From the NCBI GenBank assembly GCA_025201765.1, contig MU623355.1:62001-126000 (forward strand): a DNA stretch of 64,000 nt, in the 5' to 3' direction. The stretch comes from Daldinia sp. FL1419 (Eukaryota; Ascomycota; Sordariomycetes; Xylariales; Hypoxylaceae). The notes under the pieces are model-generated. The model ran no database searches, was not told where the DNA came from, and saw only the letters and a program-made list of their open reading frames with translations. Shown here one piece after another: positions 11,815 to 24,873 of the stretch (its first letter is position 1; each line of letters starts with the position of its first letter). A program made the translations under genes and the position numbers.

Positions 11815-13669
11815 ATGGTTTTCTTCCTCAACTACATCCAACATAAAAAAGACTGGTCAGTATTCCTATCCCCCCACCATTCCTACCAATCATCTATTAT
11901 AAGCAATAACCGATTTCGGAAACTTGAAAAAAAAATAAGACGTTCTTGTCTCACGAGTAAAATAGCAAGTTGAAGCAGAATGAACGTGTAGAGAGGCTTC
12001 GGGCGTTGACCAACTATCATGGCCCTTTTACGCCCCTGGACCGGGATATCATCAATAAGCCCATCGAAGAATTGGTCCAAGATGTGCACAAGGGGGAGCT
12101 GAAACCAATCGACCTACTTCATACGTATGGTAAGGTTGCACTCAAGGCACACGAGAAGACGAATTGCGTCACCGAGGTGATGATTCCTGACGCCGAGCGT
12201 TGGATCGAGGATGGCTCCATCAACCTCCAAGGTCCGCTGGCCGGTATTCCAGTTAGCTTAAAAGATACCATTAACGTCGGCGGGTACGACTCTACTGTTG
12301 GCTACAGCAGCTTTGTCGGCAACAAGCAGCCGCAAGATGGCGCAACCGTTCGATTACTCAAAGACGCTGGTGCTGTCCCTTACGTCAAAACCAACCTGCC
12401 TATCACGTTGCTCAGCTTCGAGTCTACGAATGACGTCTGGGGACGATGTACCAACCCGCATAACAGCAAGTATTCCCCTGGCGGGTCTACTGGTGGTGAA
12501 GCGGCCCTACTGGCATTAGGTGGACGAATTGGAATCGGAAGCGACGTTGCTGGCAGCGTTCGAGCCCCAGCCCATTTCTCTGGTATCTACAGCCTACGAT
12601 GTTCGACCGGGCGATGGCCGAAAGCGGGCTTCGCAACAAGTATGCCTGGCCAAGAAGGTATACCAAGTGTATACAGTCCTATGACTCGGACTCTTAATGA
12701 CTTGACATATTTCACCCGTGCTGTAATCGGCATGCAGCCATGGAAATATGACTACTCTGTCCATCCTATACCATGGCGATCTGACGTGGAAGAAGAGTAT
12801 GCGACAAAAGGCAAGTTCCGTGTTGGTGTAATGAGAACAGATGGCGTGGTTGATCCGAGTCCGGCGTGTGTGCGAGCGTTAGAAAAGGTAGAAGCTGTAC
12901 TGAAAGAGGCTGGTCACGAGATTGTCGAAGTTGACGTTCCGTCGCCAAGGGAAGCACTTGAAATCGGTGCTCTCCTGTTGAACGCAGACGGATGTAAAAT
13001 GTTCAAGTCCTTTTTCCGATCCGGCGAATGGAACGATCCTGGAGCTCACCAAATGGATTGGCTCATGAGACTTCCGCGACCTATTAAGTATATCTATTAT
13101 CTATGGGTAAAGTATGTCCGAAGAGATGACGTATGGGCTGGCCTCGTTAAGGAGTGGCACGAGAAGAGCGCATTCGAGCAGTGGCAACTAGTTGCTAAGC
13201 GTGAAGCCTACCGAGGCAAGTTCTTCGAATGGTGGAATAATGCGGATGTCGATTTTTTGATTACGCCTCCTAACGCAACGCCAGCCGTACCGCACGACGG
13301 TATGAAGGAGGCTGTAAGCAGTTGTGGTTACACGTTCCTATTCAACATTGTAAGTGAACCCTTGAATTCGCACTTACTCTACTGAACTAGTTATACTAAA
13401 CAATATAGGTCGATTATACATGTGGTATTATTCCAGTCACACATGTCGATAAGTCGCTCGACAAGCTACCACCAACTTTCAACATTAGGAAACTGAATGG
13501 AGTTGCTCAGGGTGCATATAAGCTTTATGATGCTGAAGCAATGCACGGATTGCCAGTGGGCGTCCAGATTGTTGGACGTAGGTTGGAAGAGGAGAAAGTA
13601 CTTGCTATTATGAAGAGAGTCGAGGACGCACTTGGCGACGAAAAGTATCAGCAGCTCGATATAGATTGA
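11815..13669 (+). CDS. Amidase signature family hydrolase
   Basis: Three exons, 11815-11855, 11966-13349 and 13409-13669, encode 561 aa, matching typical fungal acetamidase-like and fatty-acid-amide-hydrolase-like enzymes. The amidase-signature Ser-Ser-Lys triad is intact: Lys113 in GIPVSLKD, Ser188 in SPGGSTGGEAAL and nucleophile Ser211 in SDVAGSVRAP; spacings of 75 and 23 residues fit the family. The second intron (59 nt) has GTAAGT, an ACTAAAC branch and TAG. The first exon (MVFFLNYIQHKKDC) is inferred because the long frame otherwise has no ATG start before conserved sequence. The enzyme hydrolyses an amide to acid and ammonia or amine; the substrate cannot be read from the sequence. No signal peptide is evident, so it is probably cytosolic. 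Confidence 0.9.
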
Positions 13670-14093
13670 GGATTTCCGACCAATACATTTTTGTAAATCC
13701 GACGATATTCTTTTCTCTCAAGATACCCTGCTCGCTACCCTGCTTGTAGAGGTTCCACGGCAGCTTTTTTATTAAAAAAACCACATAAGGAAGACTAGAA
13801 ATTGACGAATTATTACTCTTTTCCAAAATCTTTGTGGAATCATAAGAACCATATCCCTGGATGTGTCGGAATTGGTGCATTGTTTACGAGGGTAAGGGGG
13901 AACTCCGATCTCGGGCGACCTTACAAACGGGTTGTTACGGGTTCAGTCTCTTATATAAAAAGTCTCCCTAGAAACTAAACAAGTTTGACCTAGTTAAATA
14001 TACTATGAGGCCAATTGAAGAAATTCGACCTTAAGCTACCTGCTACCTAACTAGGCACCATATCTCGTAATCAGAGAAGATAATCTATTCACG
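13670..14093. other. Intergenic, no gene seen
   Basis: This holds the 3' flank of the amidase gene and the 5' flank of the methyltransferase gene. It is A+T-rich with poly-T and poly-A runs and no coding signal. Confidence 0.6.
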
Positions 14094-15158
14094 ATGGCGG
14101 AAAAGAAAGATCACTGGTCCTCTGAGGTAAGTCAGACTTGAGCTCTCACTTGGATAATCCAATGTACACGTTCTCACAAGGATGCAGGCGTATCAGCACT
14201 CGGCCTCTTTCGTGCCAAAGCTGGCTACCAAGATCTTGCAATGGCTTGATCCACGGAAGGACGACGTGATCCTAGATATCGGCTGCGGTGGTGATATTTC
14301 CCTTGATAGCTACCCTTACTCTAGTACTTCGTCGTGAGGCCGATTAGTTCCAATGCTTACAGTATTTGTAATCTAGACGGCGTGGTCAATATCCAGCTGC
14401 AAGAGATCCTAGCCCAAGGCAGCGGCAGCATCCACGGTACGGACTCTTCGCCTGCTATGATCGAAGCGGCGAAAGAAGCAGCCAGCAAAGCCGGAGCTTC
14501 GAAGTGCACATTTGAGGGTAAGCTAGTTCGCTACTACAATAAGAGCAAACTTAGGTACCTAGGTTAGCCTATCACTAACACCATACTAGTTGTCGACGCT
14601 CTTGAACTAGCGCAAGCAACACATCTTCAGCGTGCGCATTTCACCAAGATATTCTCCAACGCAGCGCTCCACTGGATCCTCGGCACATCTAGAGGCGATG
14701 TAGCGCGGCAAGTCTCCGTCTTCCGCGCAGCTCGGGACGCCCTCGCGCCCGGCGGCATCTTCGCCTTCGAGATGGGCGGTCTAGGCAACGTCGCGGAGAT
14801 CCGGGCCGCGCTACTAGCCGCCATGGCGCGGCGCATCGGCCTCGACAAGGCGATCGACCAGGACCCGTGGTTCTTCCCCGACGAGGCATGGGCTACGGAT
14901 ATGCTGGAGAACAAAGTCGGCGGGTGGAAAGTCGAGAGAGTCGAGCGTGAGTATCGTCCCACACAGACGGTGGAGGGAGGTGTGGAGGGGTGGGTAAGGT
15001 TGTTTGGGGCGCAGTTTTTTGAGGCGCTGAGCGAGGAGAGGGAGCGGGAGGAGTGTATTCGGGAGGTGGTGGATGTGTTGGAGTTTGTGTGTAGGAACCC
15101 GAGCGGAGGGTACCATATAGGGTACGTGAGGTTGAGGGTGTTGGCGAGAAAGGTGTAA
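14094..15158 (+). CDS. Class I SAM-dependent methyltransferase
   Basis: Four exons, 14094-14126, 14188-14290, 14377-14517 and 14590-15158, give 281 aa. It opens MAEKKDHWSSEAYQHSASFV, typical of fungal trans-aconitate-methyltransferase-like proteins. Motif I (VILDIGCGDG) is formed across the 14290/14377 junction, the acidic loop HGTDSSPAMIEAA follows, and ALHWIL lies near residue 120 in the usual post-motif position. The last intron (72 nt) has GTAAGC and a CACTAAC branch. These features support S-adenosylmethionine binding and a small-molecule acceptor, probably a carboxylate or other metabolite in the cytosol. The exact substrate is unknown. The long last exon is much richer in G+C than the flanking introns, as in the other genes here. 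Confidence 0.85.
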
Positions 15159-16146
15159 ATATGCTTTCTCCTATTTTTTATGGATTAAGTACTTCTTCTC
15201 ACCCCTGCAATAAACATCATCGCAGATGAAGATGGTGATGGACAGGTGGGCAAAGGTCGATATAGATGCACGACCTTGACATTTTGAACCGGCCTGTCGC
15301 CATCCAAAAAAATTACTTGATCGTAAAAAGTTTGTACAAATGAATTGATAATGGTATCATAAGTTGTAAAAAACTTCCTGGTTTCAGTGCTCAAAAGTAC
15401 TGCATTCCTATATATTTGTTTATTTCATTCTTCCATCCGTAACAATGCAGTCCTTGCGACACCACGCCGATTTCTTCCTCAAGAACATTCACCATAATCA
15501 CCATAGGCTTTAATCAAGTCCCATCGCATCTCGACATTTCCTCACGACACCGAATCATGTCATTACTATCCAAAACCATCTTCAACCCAGAGTCTTGTCC
15601 TATCAGCATGCTCGAGGCCATCGGCATGACCATCCTCACCATCGCCGCTGGGGCCTGTACTACGCAAGAATCGTGTGGTTCAAAATCATGCACGGTATAG
15701 CAATCGCCGATCTACCAGAAAGCGACATGACTATACTTACAGCGTGTCTCGCTGTGTATCTTGGCTGGGTATATATTCGATATCTGTTTTATCTTTGAAG
15801 CTGCGATTTCGGTAACATTCATCACATTCTCCTGGACGAAATTCGCTACGGGCCCGCTACGTTATGGAACGCTGTGACAATCCGGAGATCAATATCGCAC
15901 GTCGATAATGCACAAGTTGTGGAGTCGTGGGCTACGTGAAACTTTTATGTACCTGCTATGAGTCTTGAACCAGCGTCGTTGAGTTGTATGTTGCCCTATT
16001 GTCAAGTCCTAGATGATCCAACCAGAAATAGGGGTGTTAATGTTGGTGGTATTATCGGTTCATTCAAACGCAAAAACTATCACGGATTTCAATAAGATGT
16101 TGTTATTGTGAAATGGAATCTAACTAGATGGCCAATGCTATTACGA
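15159..16146. other. Intergenic, no supported gene
   Basis: A 67-codon frame at 15595-15798 with a hydrophobic end and a 47-codon overlapping frame from 15557 were considered, but neither has support beyond being open. The right side is the 3' flank of the GH31 gene. Confidence 0.5.
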
Positions 16147-19100
16147 TCAGGACCAGTTCAACGTCCATTCACCCGACCAAGCACCGCCCGTTATCAGTGA
16201 GTCGAGGCCCGTAATCGTCAAGACATTGCTCGAGTTCTGTGATTTCCACGCGTCGGTAGGAACCTCTTTTCCGTCCAACTCTACTTTCGAGATGGGATCC
16301 TGGGCTCCAAGGATCGTGACATTACCCAGTACATTCTTATCTTCAAAATCTCCGCGAGGTATGGCCTTCAACGACGAGTTTCCAACGGTAAACTGGGAGC
16401 GGTTAGCATATAGGCGCGTAGAGGAGGAATCAAGAATCTTACGTCAACCCATGTAGTAGCGTTCGGCGCAAGACTTTCTCCGTCGTCAAGGTATAATCCT
16501 CCACTAGCTTGTCCGTCGCCGTCGAGCGCGACGAGGAGACTCCAGGGGCTCGCCCTAACAGCTGTCGTAGTAAGCCCTGGCTCCTGTAACGGCACAACTT
16601 TTCCGCCTCGCACGTGAACGGGGATGTGGCCCAGCGGCGCATCTATGGTGACGTTCTGCCCAGGCGCGACTCCCGTAATAGCCGTCTTATTATACCAATC
16701 ATACCAAATAGTACCGGATCCTACGCCGGGGAAAACACCATCAACAGTCGTAGCACCCTGAACCAAACAAGGAGTAACCAAGATCGCATCGCCGAGAAGG
16801 AATTGTCTGTCGGCATCGGCTAGCCACGGCTCGTCCGAAAACTCCCAGGCCAGGGCGCGCAAAGTCGTAGATCCGGTGGAATGGCTCAAATAGAAAGTTG
16901 TGTAGATGTATGGCAACAACGCATATCGAATTCCCATGGCCACTCTAGAGGCTTCCGCTACGGATGGCCAAAGATACGGCTCTTGGCTAGCAGCACCCTG
17001 GGTGTTATGATTCCGGTAGAACGGGAAGAATGCGGATAGCTGCATCCAGCGAGAACATAACTCCTCGTCAACATCGTCGGCGAAGCCACAAGTGTCGACG
17101 CCGAACATCGGAATACCGAAAAGGGAGTATGATAGGCCCTGCGGAATGGAGAAGAACAGGAATGACCAAAGGGAATAGTTATCGCCTCTATTTCACAGTA
17201 AGCTATATTTCAGGAGCTAATGATTCAGACGGGACTGTCTTACCCCCAGTGGCCAGCCCATTTTCCAGAGCCTGCAAACTGAGATCGTCCGATGATGAAG
17301 GGTCGTTTCTCGGGGAAGACGTGCAAAAGCGCGTGATAGGTAGCGTTCAAGATTTGATGACCGTATACGTTATGGACATCATACTCTAAGATTCCACCGT
17401 GATGTGTCGCATTGGGGCTGACAGCGTGGACAGCAAGATCGCCATGGAAGTTGTTAATAGCGTACGGGGGCCAGTTGACGTTCCGCACACCTGGGGTTGG
17501 GGTACTGCGAAGATATGAAGTTGGTGTAGGATCCCCCCGTGCCTCGATAGCTGCTTTGCCAACGTCAAGGTGTCGTCGAATCTCATTTCTAGACTCGCTC
17601 GGAGGACCTAGCTTCCGATTATCGCTACCGCAGCTGCCCACACAGAAAGATGATACTTCCGACATGTCAATCCAGATGCCGTCGAATTTAATCTTGCTGT
17701 AGTACTCGGCGACCTCCGATATCCACCATCGGTTGGCTCCAGTGCCATTAAATAAAGCACCAATCCAGTCAGGGAAAACTAGGTAGATACATCAGCATAA
17801 TTAGAAGGTGGCAAGAGTTGAGGTCATACCGGTGTAGCCAGGCCAAACTTCTCCAACATAGATAGATCCATCAGGGTTGAGTAAGAAGGCATCTTGTTCA
17901 ACACCTCGACCAAAAGGAGAATACGCATCGCTCGCGTTAGTAGAATCCGGTGCATAGATGGCCGAGTCAATGATAGGCACGTAGTGTTGATTGCTTTCGT
18001 GCAAACGGGACAAGAATTCGGCTCCTTCTTCATAGCTAAAGCGATCCGGGTCATTTTCAAAATCTCGGTACGCTTTCATGTAGTCGATATCGGCTGCCAG
18101 GAGTTAGAAAAAGGATTTCTCAAGCTTTCTAAGAGCCGTAACTTACACCAGATTGTTTCAAGCGGGATTTCGGACTTGGCAAAGTTATCAATGACATTTT
18201 GAAGATCGGTCCAGTTATTGTAACCCCATCTGCACTGGTGATAGCCAAAGGTCCAATATTGCTGCATTGCAGGTAATCCAACCGCACTCTTCTGGTACGA
18301 CTTGGTGACTTCATCTTGAGTGGGACCTTCGTAGAAGTAGAGATCGATATTACCGCCGAGCGCTCTCCAAGTGATGTTGGTTTCCCGTAACAAGACTTCC
18401 TGGATATGAGCGCTGCGCTGGAAAACGCCGTGAGTATATGACTTGTACTGAGCAGACTTATCCGTAGCAACTGGAGCATATTTCATAGCACCGGATTCTT
18501 TGTCTACCTCGAAGTAACGGGTATCGAGGTAGATAGGATGATTTCCATAAATGTTGGCGTCAATAATATCACCCACATCCGCCGCAAAGAACGTCCCTGA
18601 TATCGGTTAGCTCATGCTAGAGTTCGAAGGAGATGAGATAGTATACGAGTCAAGTTATTTCCAAGTCTAAAGCCATGAATTACCTCGCCAAGACCATACA
18701 GATTATAGTTCTCAGGTAAAGACGATCCGAACTCGATGAATTGATCCTCATAAACCAATTGGGACCCTTCCGTGGTAAACAAGACATCATCGGTACTTCT
18801 TCTCGTGACCTTGAATGAGAATGTAGGCTCATTGCTCCAAGTGAAGTCGAGATCGCTGTCCTCGGAGTCAAAATCGTCTTCCGTCTGGGGCTTCGGGATC
18901 AATTCTTCAGGAAGAATGAACCAAGTATAATTCTCAGCACCAATATAGCGGGGCAATATCTCGACGTGTAGTCGATCTATCGCTTGATACTCTACGGTTA
19001 GGCTCAGGGCTTCGATATCAGTTCCGTACACATTGCAAGCTTCTCCAGCCAAAGTGAGGTCCGCCGTAAAGCCATTATTGGTATTCTTCACATTCGAGGC

Positions 19101-19268
19101 CACATAACCCGGACAGACAGCTTGAGGGTTGACGGCTTGTGGGTCGACGATATTGGGAATGATGGGTTGGCCGACGTCTGGATCGGAATCGTCTTCCGTT
19201 TGCTGCCCTGGAATAAGACTCGACAGTGACAGCAGAGTGGCCAAGAGCAGCACGCTATACCGAACCAT
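16147..19268 (-). CDS. Secreted GH31 alpha-glucosidase
   Basis: Six exons, 19268-18647, 18596-18147, 18093-17830, 17778-17244, 17187-16443 and 16392-16147, join in frame to 953 aa, a normal length for fungal maltases. Introns are 50-56 nt. The start at 19268 (MVRYSVLLLATLLSLSSL) is chosen because it gives a signal peptide of about 20 residues; an open frame extends further upstream. Catalytic nucleophile Asp483 lies in GIWIDMSEVSSF, and acid/base Asp626 in HWGGDN after the RSQFAGSGKWAG block. The second family signature is FFPFYRNHN. WSDIDYM supplies substrate-site residues. Many NxS/T sequons fit secretion. The enzyme releases glucose from the non-reducing ends of maltose, starch or related glucans outside the cell. 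Two CreA-like hexamers lie 590-620 bp upstream. Confidence 0.96.
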
Positions 19269-19856
19269 GGTGCTCCTATTCAATCTTCCAGAACACCAAC
19301 TCCATGTAATTACAAAAGATGATACAAGGCTTAAGAACAATAGCAGGCGAGAAAGTAGGCTTAAATGTTGATACCAAGAGTCCAGCCGAGCTATCAATGA
19401 CATAAGAAATGGCTCAAGACCAAATGAGTCGGCGGATTGCTCGGCGATAGTATACGTGGTACCACTCCGACTGGGCGGAAGCCACCGCGTTATAGAGTCG
19501 AGCGCCTTCATACTGACTCTATTAGTATAGCTAGGTACCTACTTATTTACCCTAGCCTACACGCGTGTAGAGAGCAAGCTCTCAAAGGATTTTAGAGCTT
19601 ATACCAGGGTAGTAGAATAATAAAACCGGATTATAATTCGATATAATGGAACCCAAGTAGGTACTCAGGCTCGGTAGCTATGATGTATCTTCTAACGAAT
19701 AGTCCTTGGGTAGGCTGTTACGATAACAAACGCCATTCCTCGACGAGGATGACATGAATGGCTATTGTTGCGTCACTAGAATAATAGTCAAGACGATTGT
19801 AAATCGGTGAACAAAGAACGTAGCATAGCTCAAAAAGCAGTTAGGATCTCCAAATC

Positions 19857-19892
19857 CCCCGCATCTTCATGCAGTGTCGATCCTATCCGGGG
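19857..19892. promoter_or_regulatory. Pair of CreA-like sites upstream of the GH31 gene
   Basis: CCCCGC at 19857-19862 (reverse of GCGGGG) and CCGGGG at 19887-19892 both match the carbon-catabolite repressor consensus SYGGRG. Two sites about 30 bp apart are suggestive, since paired sites are usually the functional ones, but hexamer matches are frequent by chance. Confidence 0.25.
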
Positions 19893-20184
19893 AAGCATCC
19901 AAGCTGGAATAGCTCACCAGACTGGTAAAGTTCTGTAAGAATTACCACAATACCACCGATTAATTCCACCGATCGTTGCCCTCTGAAAAGTCCGCGGGCG
20001 GACAAGTTATATATAGTTGCATATCCTGGATTGATGTATAGGGTATGCATTTATAACATATACTTTCTTAGACATATGATACACTAGCGTATAACTACAT
20101 AGGTAATCTTAGCGCAAAGTCTTCCATTGAATTCGCCCCACATAAGCTTTTGTCTAAATCCAAACTGAACTTGTTAGCTTTATC

Positions 20185-20220
20185 GCATTCTGCATTCTGC
20201 ATTTCCGCATTCCGCATTCC
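20185..20220. repeat. Short GCATTC-type tandem repeat
   Basis: Five imperfect copies of a 6-8 bp unit containing GCATTC or GCATTT, about 165 bp upstream of the yth1 start. Confidence 0.7.
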
Positions 20221-20385
20221 AATTCTAACTTAGAATATCACAACTCTAGACGCCATCTCGACATTACCCCGTTCGATATCACCTAACAACTTAGCCTAGG
20301 AATATACTATTACGGGTAGTATAATAACTATTCGAGAAGAATATACTAAGTTGCAATCGGACACGAGCAAATACCAATTGCCGCC

Positions 20386-21159
20386 ATGGCTTCGGCAACG
20401 GCACCTCCGCCGTCTTCCGAGTTCGCGAAACAGATCCTCGAACACAAGGCGCCCAGCTACACATTCAGTTTCTCGCCCTTCCTACGATCCACCTACGGCC
20501 ACGGATTCCCGCCGAACAGACCCGTATGCAAAGCTTTCGTAGCAGGCCACTGTCCACTAGGCACGTCATGTCCCGACCGCCACGTCGCGCCCAACGCGGC
20601 CAGCAGCACAAACGCCAGCTACAACTCCCTGGTATGCAAGCACTGGCTGCGCGCCCTGTGCAAGAAGGGCGAGAGCTGCGAGTTTCTCCACGAGTACAAC
20701 CTGCGCAAGATGCCGGAGTGCAATTTCTTCGTCCGTAACGGGTACTGCTCTAACGGCGACGAGTGCCTTTACTTGCACATCGACCCGCAATCCAAACTCC
20801 CTCCCTGCCCGCATTACGACCAGGGCTTCTGCCCGTTAGGCCCTAATTGTTCTAAGAAACACGTTCGCCGAAAACTATGCCCCTATTATCTCGCCGGATT
20901 CTGCCCTGACGGTAAGGCCTGTAAGGAAGGCGCGCATCCGAGATGGGATAAGAACCTAGAGAAGCCGATTGCCAAGGCGGACGTGATACCTGAAGAACCC
21001 ACGAGGAGAGACGACGGGATGGACGAAGACCAGAGAGAATTTGGAAGGCAGGACAGGGACAACAAGGGTGGCCGAGGCGATAGATTCGGTGGCGGACGTG
21101 GCGGACGGTGGAGAGGGAGAGGAGATAGGAAATTCGGGCGTGGAAGGGGTCATCATTAG
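20386..21159 (+). CDS. yth1: mRNA 3'-end-processing zinc finger protein Yth1 (CPSF30)
   Basis: A single exon of 257 aa, with the ATG in a good fungal context (GCCGCCATGG). Five CCCH zinc fingers follow one another, the first being C48-x7-C56-x5-C62-x3-H66. Later fingers include CKHWLRALCKKGESCEFLH, CNFFVRNGYCSNGDECLYLH, CPHYDQGFCPLGPNCSKKH and CPYYLAGFCPDGKACKEGAH. This five-finger array is the hallmark of Yth1/CPSF30, which binds the AAUAAA-like signal within the cleavage and polyadenylation factor in the nucleus. The tail is acidic and then RGG-rich (from about residue 225), an RNA-binding extension common in filamentous fungi. It is a housekeeping gene. Confidence 0.97.
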   Translation: MASATAPPPSSEFAKQILEHKAPSYTFSFSPFLRSTYGHGFPPNRPVCKAFVAGHCPLGTSCPDRHVAPNAASSTNASYNSLVCKHWLRALCKKGESCEFLHEYNLRKMPECNFFVRNGYCSNGDECLYLHIDPQSKLPPCPHYDQGFCPLGPNCSKKHVRRKLCPYYLAGFCPDGKACKEGAHPRWDKNLEKPIAKADVIPEEPTRRDDGMDEDQREFGRQDRDNKGGRGDRFGGGRGGRWRGRGDRKFGRGRGHH

Positions 21160-21882
21160 AAGTGACGCACTCCGACATGCACAGGTACCTGACCTTATAC
21201 GTACAGGCATGTGTACAAAACACCCGCTATACTATAATGCGTCTTGGTATACCGCCGGCTTCTACATAAGCAAACATCTTACTTGCCTTAACCAAGCCAT
21301 CTCTACAGCAAGGCACACCACCCTCGCAGAAATCGAGTACCATGAACTCGACAATTTAGGTACCTCGGAAGGATACGATACATACGAAACCAATGCTACT
21401 GAGCACGGAGCGATCCTAAATTATGAATATTTAGGACCCTAAAACGTCTACAAAGACAAACAGCGGTCTACCCTCCCCGAAGAGAAGGCTTCAGAACAAT
21501 ACGATAGGAGAGGACACTGAATACCCCGCGAGATATGTACTACTAGTCTCCAATATAGCAATCAAATTATTACCAAAAAGGCATCAACGTGAAACAAGAC
21601 TGCTAATTGTAAGCCATCCGTATGTTAGATATGTGAACCAGATAAGGCAAATGAGCCGCTATCCACATAAAGGAGAAGTGAGATATATCCAAGCATTGAA
21701 GGGAGCCATGTCATGCCATATCAATCCGGTCTCGTCACCCGCCGTATATACAGCCTGCGTAAATCCCACCGTCCTATTCATCAATCATCACAATACAACG
21801 CCAGCCCCCCTAAAAATCGAACCGCCTAAACCCATTCCCTACCTAACCATGACATATATAGACTTTGTAGCACTCACTGCCC
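21160..21882. other. Convergent 3' flanks, no gene seen
   Basis: This lies between the 3' ends of yth1 (+) and the DUF1776 gene (-). The open frames present (98-133 codons) lack family resemblance. Confidence 0.6.
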
Positions 21883-23540
21883 CTATTTCCAGACATTATG
21901 TCCATCATGGTCCTTCGCTACAGCAATAAACTCGCTACCCTCTCCATTCTCGCTCCCGGTGCTCTTCTCGCTAGTGCTGCTTCCGCTAGCGCTATTCGGA
22001 CGCACACCACCTTCCCAAACACTTAACTCGTCTACCCTGCGGATCCCCATCATCCACGCCACAAAACCACGAGGGGCCCAGCGGCCGACGAATCCGTAAA
22101 GCCCGGCGCCGAGACCAACACGCACCACATCACTCTTATCCGATCCGTCGATGACGTCGAACACGGCGTTGTGCAGCTCCCTAAGGGAGCTGCCACGCAG
22201 CCCGCGGATGCGACCGGCCGAAATGGCCGACGAGGACTGCGAGATATAGTTGCGACCGTAGGCGTTGCGCGCCGATTCTGTCCACTGCAGGGTTTCGGCT
22301 GGTGACGAGTGTAACAGTGGGTGTAGACCCGATGTGGGGAGGCCCGTTACGCTTGCTCCGGCGGGGCCTGCACGGACCGGGGTAAACCCCGTGAAGTCGA
22401 AAGTGCCAAGCTGCATGTGTGTTACGGGGATAGCGAGGGGACGTAGCTCCGCAGTCAGGACCTCCGTAAAGGCAGAGAGGGCGGAACACACGGTTGCCTC
22501 AGGGGCATGGAACGGTGGGTTGATTGAGGAGATGATGGACGGTGTGAAGACGAGGACTCGGGGCGACTCGGATGTCTCCCCCCGAGGTGTTACTCTAGAT
22601 GTAAGAAGGGGTAGGAAGGACTGGATCGTGAGTATGGGGTGGAGGAGATGAGTATTAAAGAGGTCGGCAAAGCTCGAGGGAGGAATCGTAGCGATGGGGG
22701 AGGTTTGGTAGTTGAGCGAGGGGATCAGGATAACCGCCTTCAGTACATAGTAGGTTCGCTTCGCTCCTGGGACCGCAGCATGCGGAGTTTGGAGATAGGC
22801 AGCGAATTTCTCGATAGCTTGACCGGCATTTGGGGGCTAGACAAAGATGTTAGATTCGCAACACGCGAGGGTAAAACACTGATTAAGCTCTGAATACTTA
22901 CGTCGGTAATGTCGATACCTAAAGGTCTAATGTCGGGTCGTGAAAGACCCTGCACAGTGACCTCGTCTTCGATCGTGTTGCAAACGACGTATACGATGAA
23001 ACCCCTCCTCTCCAAATCCAGCGATAGCGCCTTTGTCAACGGCAACGTCGGTGATCCGGCGATAACCACAACTTCGAGTCTGCTGCCATTTCGAGCACGC
23101 TTCGCTCGACGAGGTTTACGCACTTGTTTTGTATATCGCACTGCTCTGTAGGTTATATATCCAGCAGTGACCACCACCACGCCACAAAGTATCTTATGAC
23201 GAGATAACCAGTTTTGTATGCTCTCGAGTGTAGTCATCGGCACTATCTCGACGGGTGGAGGACGGGCTGTAGGTTTTGGTCGGACATAGTCGGGAACCCA
23301 TTGTGCTGATGATAAACTATCTCGGATTTCATCCGCGACTTTGTCTACGGTCTTATCGACATAGTCGGCGACTTCTCCCGAGTATTTTCGGATCTGGTTG
23401 GGAATGGACGAGAGCTGTCACATGCCTCCAACGTTAGTCCCTTTTTTCCCTCGTTCGTTTCGATGCGTAAAGCGTAATAAATTTTTATTAGACAGCAAGA
23501 TACTCACCAAGTCCAGGAATTGTTGGTCGTCGGCAGACAT
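21883..23540 (-). CDS. DUF1776 family protein, SDR-like
   Basis: Three exons, 23540-23508, 23414-22902 and 22836-21883, encode 499 aa. Introns of 93 and 65 nt have GTGAGT and GTAAGT donors with GACTAAC and TCTAAC branch sites. The N-terminus MSADDQQFLDLLSSIPNQIRK, a predicted transmembrane helix (ILCGVVVVTAGYITYRAV) near residue 100, and a Rossmann-like part (LEVVVIAGSPTLPLTKALSLDL) match the fungal DUF1776 family, which is a distant relative of short-chain dehydrogenases. The usual SDR TGxxxGxG is replaced by AGSPTLPLT and no clear YxxxK is seen, so cofactor use is doubtful. The tail after about residue 460 is Ser/Glu-rich. Function unknown; probably membrane-anchored. Confidence 0.88.
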
Positions 23541-24873
23541 GACCGAATATTAGATACTTCGTATTTCCAAGGTTGGAGGGATGGTGGATTAAGAATTGGG
23601 TATCGAGAAAGTTTGGCAAAGACGGAAAATCGATGCGGACCAGCAAATGTCGATTTGTTTTTTGAAAGCCCGCCTCAAACCATACGGACCTATAAATTTT
23701 CTTATCAAGCCCACTAGGTTAGCCTATAAGCCTAGCGTATCGGCGTATTGATTTTAGCACGTCCCAACGGTCCCGAAGTCCTAGGTTTACATAGGTACTA
23801 TGTAGTAACCTAGGCAAGTAAGCAGGTGCTAACTTAAATGCTTACCAAATGTCATGTCAATGCGGGATGATGCAATCCCCGCAAGCCCTTGAAAATGAAT
23901 CTACGCTAAATGCACTAAACTCCGGGACTTGGTGCGTGCTATCGAAGTACGTATTGGTTTACCTCCCAGTCTGCCAGCCGACACCTGGCAGCACCCGACA
24001 GCTGGCCCCCTTTTCAACGACCTATACTAGTATACTATTGCTAACTAATCGAATCAATTATACCTAACAATTCACCCAAAACTACACCAAGTGTGAAAAT
24101 TAGGCGCATCGTAAGATTCATTTATTATCTGATTTAGTCACTTTTATATATTGGGATCTAATATAATTATTGTTGAATATTTAGGCTCATAGAATACTAA
24201 CCTTAGTGATATCCATAGCACCATGATAGTTACCTATCAACACTTCCAAGTTCAGTACGTGAATCGTAGGTTACACGAAACTATCATACGCTACATCATA
24301 TTGGGAACTATCAGCTTCTCAGGCTTGTAAGCAAGAGATCTCGGACTCAAAAGGTAGAATTGTGAACCTAGAATAGGCATACTAGTCTACCTACCCACTA
24401 GGTATACGTTTAATCAAGTTTCCATGGGACCCTTTACGAGTCGAAGAGTGTAATCGTAGCTTTAAATTCAAAGGCATTCATAAATTACTACAGCAGAAGC
24501 AATAGACACTGGACTAAAGTAGACATAATAGACACAATTAATACAACGAGCAAAGACTTGGGGGACGGGGGGGTTTCATTAACAAATAACAAAACGACCC
24601 TAAAATAGAACCTCGGAACTACTTTATACTGTATTTCTCTGGCGAGCATAGCCTTGTCTTCACATTGAGACTGTCTTTAGAGTAAGTCCTTTGTTTTATA
24701 TGTAGCACAAGCTAGAAACCTGACAGAGACACCATATCATAGACTATTCCCCTTAGTCCGTGGAGCTCTGAACCGAACCGTATTCATGGTATTCCCCACC
24801 AGCGCCCCCTATTGTCCACGCCCGTCCCTCGGTGATTTCTGGCACTCTTGGCTTAGTCTCCAGAGGCTTTTCT
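23541..24873. other. Intergenic, no gene seen
   Basis: No coding frame of note. CCTAGGCAAGT near 23811 recalls the junction at the left end of the MITE at 6433 but has no matching partner. Confidence 0.55.

Larger units (their letters stand above)
19269..20385. other. Shared promoter region of GH31 and yth1
   Basis: No open frame of note. It separates divergently transcribed genes and contains two CreA-like hexamers and a short GCATTC tandem array. Confidence 0.6.

Noticed and set aside
15557..15798. Small hydrophobic peptide gene downstream of the methyltransferase
   Set aside because: Two short overlapping frames with no conserved motif, no consistent splice join and no signal of selection that can be seen by eye.
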